64,000 nucleotides of DNA from assembly GCF_027887165.1 (NCBI RefSeq), contig NC_077232.1:18740755-18804754 (forward strand). Reading direction: 5' to 3'. This document shows positions 59,224 to 64,000 of this stretch, in pieces. The DNA comes from Monodelphis domestica (lineage: Eukaryota > Chordata > Mammalia > Didelphimorphia > Didelphidae). Positions within the stretch are counted from its first letter, which is position 1, and every line of letters starts with the position of its first letter. The position numbers and the translations under genes were made by a program. The notes beneath the pieces are model-generated. The model searched no databases. It was not told where the DNA came from and saw only the letters and a list, made by a program, of their open reading frames with translations.

Positions 59224-59263
<40 letters not shown>

Positions 59264-59471
59264 GAGAGAGACAGAGAGAGAGAGAGACAGAGAGAGAGAG
59301 AGAGACAGAGAGAGAGAGAGAGACAGAGAGAGACAGAGAGAGACAGAGAGAGAGACAGAGAGAGACAGAGACAGAGACAGAGACAGAGACAGAGACAGAC
59401 AGAGATAGAGAGGCAGAGAGACAGAGAGATAGAGACAGAGAGACAGAGAGAGAGACAGAGAGAGAGAGAGA
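59224..59471. repeat. (GA)n/(CAGAGA)n purine-rich simple repeat, about 250 bp
   Basis: Almost pure GA with regularly spaced C residues. It is inserted beside the inverted SINE and absent from the matching place in unit B. It gives open frames on both strands (Arg/Glu-rich and Ser/Leu-rich), which are artefacts. Confidence 0.95.
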
Positions 59472-59874
59472 TCATGTGAAGTTCACTAAACTATGAGTTA
59501 GAAGATCTGAGATGGAATTGGAAATCATTGTGCAGCTTTAGGTGAGTCATATATCCTAGAAGAAACTAGATTTTCTCAATTGTAAAATTCAATTAATCAT
59601 ATTTCCCAACTCTTTTATCACTATTCTAAGGAGAGTAATTTTTAAAATGTCAATTATATTCTTATTATCATTAATATTATTATTATTCTTTTAAAATCTA
59701 CTTAGCATTCTTAATTTACCTCTTTCCCCAGACTCAATCAGATCCTGTCCCACTCTGCTTTATAGCTCCAGTTCTCAATGTCTCATGTCCTGAAGTTTCT
59801 AGTTCAATGAATGGAGGAAAAGCCTGGAATAATCCTTTGTTGAGACATAAGTACAATCTTTGACAAGCTGTTTC

Positions 59875-60246
59875 CTGCTATTCTTGAGGACAAGATGCCA
59901 GGAAACACAGGAAAGAATACAATGTGGCAAATTAAGAATTTGTTGGCTACTTAGACTCAAGTAGTCAACAATGTCTTATTGTCAATTTGGAAGGTAATCT
60001 ATCTTAAACCATTGACTTCTAGTATCTACTCCCTGTTACAACTTTTCCCTCTATTCACTGTTTTATATTTTATGTTCATTTATAAATGTACTTTTATCCA
60101 ATAGGATTCTTTTCCTCTTGTGTCCATCTCTGAAACTCACTACATTCATTTCAATTCGCTTACCAAGAACCCACACTGGACCTTTCTCAAAATAATGATA
60201 TAACAAATTATTGTAGAATTAAATTGCCTTACCACTTCTTTGGACA
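59875..60246 (-). repeat. Left arm of a terminal inverted duplication
   Basis: The reverse complement closely matches 63627-64000, roughly 90% by eye. Shared stretches include GGTAAGGCAATTTAATTCTA, AGTCAATGGTTTAAGATAGA and TGAGTCTAAGTAGCCAACAA. The two arms are separated by about 3.4 kb. Confidence 0.85.
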
Positions 60247-60251
60247 AATAC

Positions 60252-60582
60252 TGTAAAAAAATAAATTAGTCTCTAGTAATAGAAATATTATATTTTATGA
60301 GGTTTATTAAAGATTATTAGAAAATCAAGGAATAAAAAAGTACAAAATAAGAAAACCACATGCCTAGGGCTGATTAGCCGATTCAAAGCTTAAATTCTAC
60401 ATCTTGCAAATGGCTGAGCAGAGAGAGTGAGAGCATAGAACAGCTTGAGGTGGCAATACTCCCAGTTTAAATAGGAATTGTGACCTCGCCCAGGTGGAGA
60501 TTCAGGAGAGATTATAGGGAATTCTGGGAAATACCAAAGACTTCTGGGGATTGAAGTCTAGGGTTCAAATCTCCATTTTACA
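60252..60582 (-). mobile_element. LTR of the 330-bp family (minus, fossil)
   Basis: On the minus strand it begins TGTAAAATGGAG and ends TTTTTTTACA, with a polyadenylation-like TAATAAACCTCAT. It is the best-preserved of three family members here (see 35325 and 48194). It lies at the inner end of the left palindrome arm. Confidence 0.8.
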
Positions 60583-60954
60583 TTCTCCCATGAGGCCTGA
60601 GGAAGACTACTCTCTCCACTGGGTCTTGTAAACATACACATTTTGAAATTACAATAATTTGAGAATAAAGGGAAAAGAGAACAAAACCAATAATTACTAG
60701 ACATGTTGACAAAATGTCAGTTGGGAGCAGTCCTCTTTGGCATGAAAATATTCATACAAATAAATGTTCAATCAACCACACCCAAAGTTCATTCTTGATC
60801 TTCTTGTGAAGCTTGTGGTCTGTGGAGGCATCTCCATGGTGTCTTCTCCAAACAGTTCAGTTTCTGGATTTGGAGAAGTAGCATGTTTCTTAACCTAAAA
60901 TTACTCTCTCAAGGAATTTAAACCTCGCAATTTAAAATAATAATAATTTTTACA
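60583..60954 (-). mobile_element. Possible 3' internal flank of an endogenous retrovirus (fossil, uncertain)
   Basis: Directly beside the LTR, on its internal side if the element is read on the minus strand, lies sequence ending in a purine-rich GGGAGAA before the LTR, like a polypurine tract. No gene is readable. It may be a remnant of the internal part of the same element or unrelated sequence. It stops where the L1 block of unit D begins. Confidence 0.35.
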
Positions 60955-62860
60955 GGTATCATTACCATATTTGTATCATGAAAGGAATTTTGAAGAATTA
61001 CTTCTTCCTTCATTTTCCCACATAGTTTATGTAGAATTGGAGTTACTTGTTCTTTGAATGTTTGGTTGAAATCACCTGTGAATCCATCTGGCTCTGAGCC
61101 TTTTTATTATGTAATTCTTTAATTGTTTCTTCAATTTATTTTTCTATTTAATGTTGTTTAAGTACACTTTTTAATCTATTATTAAACTTGGCATAAAAGC
61201 TTCAAAATCTATTGTAGAAGAGCAGAAATATTAAAAGTACTCTTTTTAGAACCTAATGCAATAATGATTATATTCAAAAAAGGGCAGCAGAAAGATTTTT
61301 GGGATGAGATAATTTAATTTCCAATTAATTTTAATTATAATAATATATATATATTATAATTAATAATAAAAGTTATTGCATTATATTCTGAAAAAGAATG
61401 ATTTTAATATTTCTACTTTCTTATACTTGATTGTCAAGCTTTTGTGCTCTATTATAGGGGTAATATTTATAAAGGTATCATGTACTCCTTAGAAAAACAA
61501 TATATTGCTTTCTATTCTCATTAAGTTTTCTCCAGGATTGTGTCATAACTAACTCTTCTAAACTTCTATTTACTTTCTTAACTTATTTCTTATTTTTTGA
61601 ATTGGATTTTTCTAGTTATGAGAAGGGGAGGTCAAAATTTCCCATTAGTAGAGTTTTATTGTCTCCTGCAACTTATGTAGCACTTACTTTAGGAATTTGG
61701 ACATTATGAAATTCAACAAATACATGTTTAATATTGATAGTGTTTCATTGCCTACAGTGTCTTTTATTTGGATTTAACTTCCTTCCTTATTTTTAATTAG
61801 ATCATCTTTTTATTTTTGTTTTCTCTGAGAACATGATCATTACACCTGATTTTTTAACTTTAGCTAAAACATAATAGATTCTACTCCAACCCCTTATTTT
61901 AACCTTGTGTGTCTGTGCTTTAAATATATTCCTTATAGACAATATAGTAGAAGATTTTTCTTTTAATCCATTTTTCTATCCTTTTTCTGTTTTATGGGCA
62001 GGTCTGGCCAATTCATATGAATTGTTAGGATTACTAATTGTGTGTTTCCCTCCATCTTATTTTTTTCCCCATTGATCTTTTTATCTCTATCCATTTGGTC
62101 TTTCCTATTCATAAATCTTTTGCTTCCAACAACCACCTTTCCCAGTTCACCCTCCTTTTTGTCCACACCCCCTTTTCTATTATTCCTCTTTCCCTCCAAA
62201 TTTCTATATGATAACGTAGATTTATAAATCTGATTTGAATGTAGGTGTTATTCCCACTGAGCTAATTCCAATGAAAGTAAAGGTCAGACATTGCCCACTA
62301 TACCCCTAAAATTCTCCACTGAATAGACTGTTAAGTGCCTATTTATATGAGATAATTTATCCCTTTTATCTTTCTCTTTCTCTAATCTCATTTATTCCTC
62401 TTTTTCCTCCCTTGATTTTTTGGGGGAGATATCAACCATATCTATTAAATTTATTTCCTTCCTTCTTTCAATATATATTTGATGCTGTCCTATAGTTATA
62501 GAGTTCTTAAGTATCTTTACTTTAAATACCTTAACTATTCTAAGTATCTTGAATTTCTTTAAGTACCTTAAGTATCTCAAGTACTATAGATCTCAGTTTC
62601 TTAATTATCATTTTTCCTTTTATGGATGTGCTTAATTCAGAATTATTAAAACCCTTGACTATTCATATTTCCATTTACTTTTTTATGCTTCTTTTAAATT
62701 TGGTCATCATACTTTCTTTTCCATTGTTTTTTTCATTTCATTAAGTATCACTTATCCTCCTGAAATTTAGCACTGCAATTGACTTATATATGCTAAATAT
62801 CCATATCTAACTCTATATTTATTACATGAATTTTAACATTCAATTAAGGACAATTAAAGT
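60955..62860 (-). mobile_element. L1 ORF2 5' half in minus orientation (unit D)
   Basis: Same block as 34912-36310 plus 39152-39900, and as the inverted 49370-51995. It starts GGTATCATTACCATATTTGT and continues without the LINE or the LTRs found in the other copies, so it represents the uninterrupted form. The L1 frames are broken; the longest piece on the minus strand (61963-62199) is the region before the endonuclease. Confidence 0.75.
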
Positions 62861-62873
62861 GTTATTTCTAGGG

Positions 62874-63065
62874 GGCTTAGTGGATTGAGACCAGAGACAA
62901 GAGGTGCATGGTTCAAATCTGGCCTCAGACACTTCCTACCTGTGTGACTAGGGCAAATCACTTAATCCCCATTGCCTAGCCCTTACTACTCTTCTGCCTT
63001 ATAACCAATACACAGTATTTATTTTAAAATGAAAGGTACGGCTTTATTTTTTAAAAATGAATAAA
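62874..63065 (+). repeat. MAR1-type SINE (plus), shared by units B, D and E
   Basis: It reads GGTTCAAATCTGGCCTCAGA, then CACTTAATCCCCATTGCCTA and CACAGTATTTATTTTAAAAT, ending in AATAAATAAATAAAAAATAA. Its 5' end lacks part of the usual GGCAGCTAGGTGGC start. Confidence 0.85.
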
Positions 63066-63164
63066 TAAATAAAAAATAAAATGTTATTTCATTTTTAAAA
63101 ATCAATGGAACAAAGAAATGTATTATAAAATATGCCAGATAATAGTAAACATTTTAATTCTTCC

Positions 63165-64000
63165 TGGATTATTTCTTATAATTCCTTCAGAATATTCATT
63201 AAAATATTTGTAATAGTTAATAAAGTTTTAGAAATTTGTATGTAGGGTTTCCAAAACATTAGGTAGAATAAACATTTGTATTTGCAATTTTGTTGTTTAA
63301 AGTGTACTTTCTTATGATTTTGGGGGTCAAAAACGACCATTATGGTCATAAGAAGCACATATACATATAGAAACCTATAGACACATACATGAACAAATAT
63401 CTAGAAACTGGTTTGTGTTGTCCAGAATATGAGCTGCTTCTTTTGTGATGGTATGCATCAGACTGCAAATAATTGAAATATAAAAGTTAGCTTGTTGTCT
63501 ATAAAATTTCATCTGGTTAAGAAATTCTAGACTTCTGAGATATAGTGAATGCTAAATAGATCACGCAACATTTTATCTGTCCCTCCTACTTTTATTCCAC
63601 CTGGGAATTTGATGAGAAGGCTACGATGTATTTGTTCAAGGGAGTGGTAAGGCAATTTAATTCTACAATAATTTGTTATATCACTATTTTGAGGAAAGTC
63701 CAGTGTGGGTTCTGGGTATGCCAAGTGAAATGAATGTAGTGAGTTTCAGGGATGGACCCAAGAGGAAGAAATTCTATTGGAAAAAAGTACACATATAAGT
63801 GAACATAAAATACACAAACAGTGAAATCAAGGAAATGTTGTAATGGGGAGTAGATACTAGAAGTCAATGGTTTAAGATAGATCACCTTCCAAACTGACAA
63901 TGAGACATTGTTGACTCCTTGAGTCTAAGTAGCCAACAAATTTTTAATTTGCCACATTGTGTTCTTTCCTGTATTTCTTGGCATCTTGATCTCAAGAATA
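63165..64000 (+). repeat. Unit D start and right palindrome arm (continues beyond the window)
   Basis: From 63165 it follows unit A (11430 onward), without the L1 tail inserted there. From 63627 it also matches the reverse complement of 59875-60246. The match is still running at the last base, so the arm is longer than can be seen. If it follows unit A throughout, another receptor would be expected some 9-10 kb further on. Confidence 0.75.

Larger units (their letters stand above)
52080..60246 (-). repeat. Unit C: inverted OR unit without its receptor
   Basis: Read on the minus strand from 60246 to 52080 it follows unit A in order. 60246-59875 matches about 12150-12540, and the SINE at 59215-58985 matches 16135. 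58960-58450 matches 16440-16600, 58700-57770 matches 16440-17350, and 52545-52090 matches 20430-20880. The match stops about 150 bp before the splice acceptor, where L1 sequence of unit E begins, so the coding exon is absent. The copy is old and contains later insertions. Confidence 0.7.

Noticed and set aside
59167-59496. Long open frames on both strands (Arg/Glu-rich and Ser/Leu-rich)
   Set aside because: They are translations of the (GA)n/(CAGAGA)n simple repeat and exist in several frames at once.

Overview
The window looks like marsupial (metatherian) nuclear DNA. It is AT-rich, carries marsupial-type L1 elements in many states of decay, MAR1-type tRNA-derived SINEs, MIR/Ther-like CORE-SINEs, L2 tails, hAT DNA transposons and solo LTRs. 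Its only host genes are single-exon olfactory receptors of the OR5B type. The species cannot be named from sequence alone, and no microbial operon, CRISPR array, rRNA or true tRNA gene was seen.

The real genes are three plus-strand OR5B-like loci: an intact gene at 2596-3540, a pseudogene with one in-frame stop at 21062-22018, and an intact gene at 44854-45810. The second and third are close relatives, about 95% identical in protein by eye; the first is more distant. All three have a 3' splice acceptor 20-30 bp before the start, as expected for OR genes with a non-coding 5' exon. Each is followed by a MIR-like SINE at about the same place.

The rest is best read as a rearranged array of duplicated OR units. 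Unit A (about 11.4-22.3 kb) carries the pseudogene. Unit B (about 34.6-46.1 kb) carries the third gene and is a mosaic: an older paralog of unit A up to 42.62 kb, then a near-identical recent copy of 13.84-15.57 kb joined to 20.6-22.3 kb. Units C (60.25 to 52.08 kb) and E (52.0 to 48.54 kb) lie in inverted orientation and have no receptor. Unit D (60.95 kb to the end) returns to the plus orientation. C and D face each other as an inverted repeat that runs off the window.

Between and inside the units: an L1 nest at 8.1-11.3 kb; a long L1 at 23.6-30.6 kb broken by two solo LTRs and a short non-LTR element; a young 5'-truncated L1 at 32.49-34.04 kb with a perfect 14-bp target duplication and an open ORF2 tail; an unusual non-LTR retrotransposon at 36.31-39.14 kb with a C-terminal zinc finger and an inverted 5' segment, plus two short relatives sharing its tail; two hAT elements at 17.57-18.54 and 19.20-19.71 kb; and six LTR fossils, all without internal genes apart from one possible internal flank.

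I found no evidence for a new multi-gene system. The points most worth checking are the start-codon shift in the third receptor, the palindromic right end, and the LINE with its short partners. Identities and paralogies were judged by eye.
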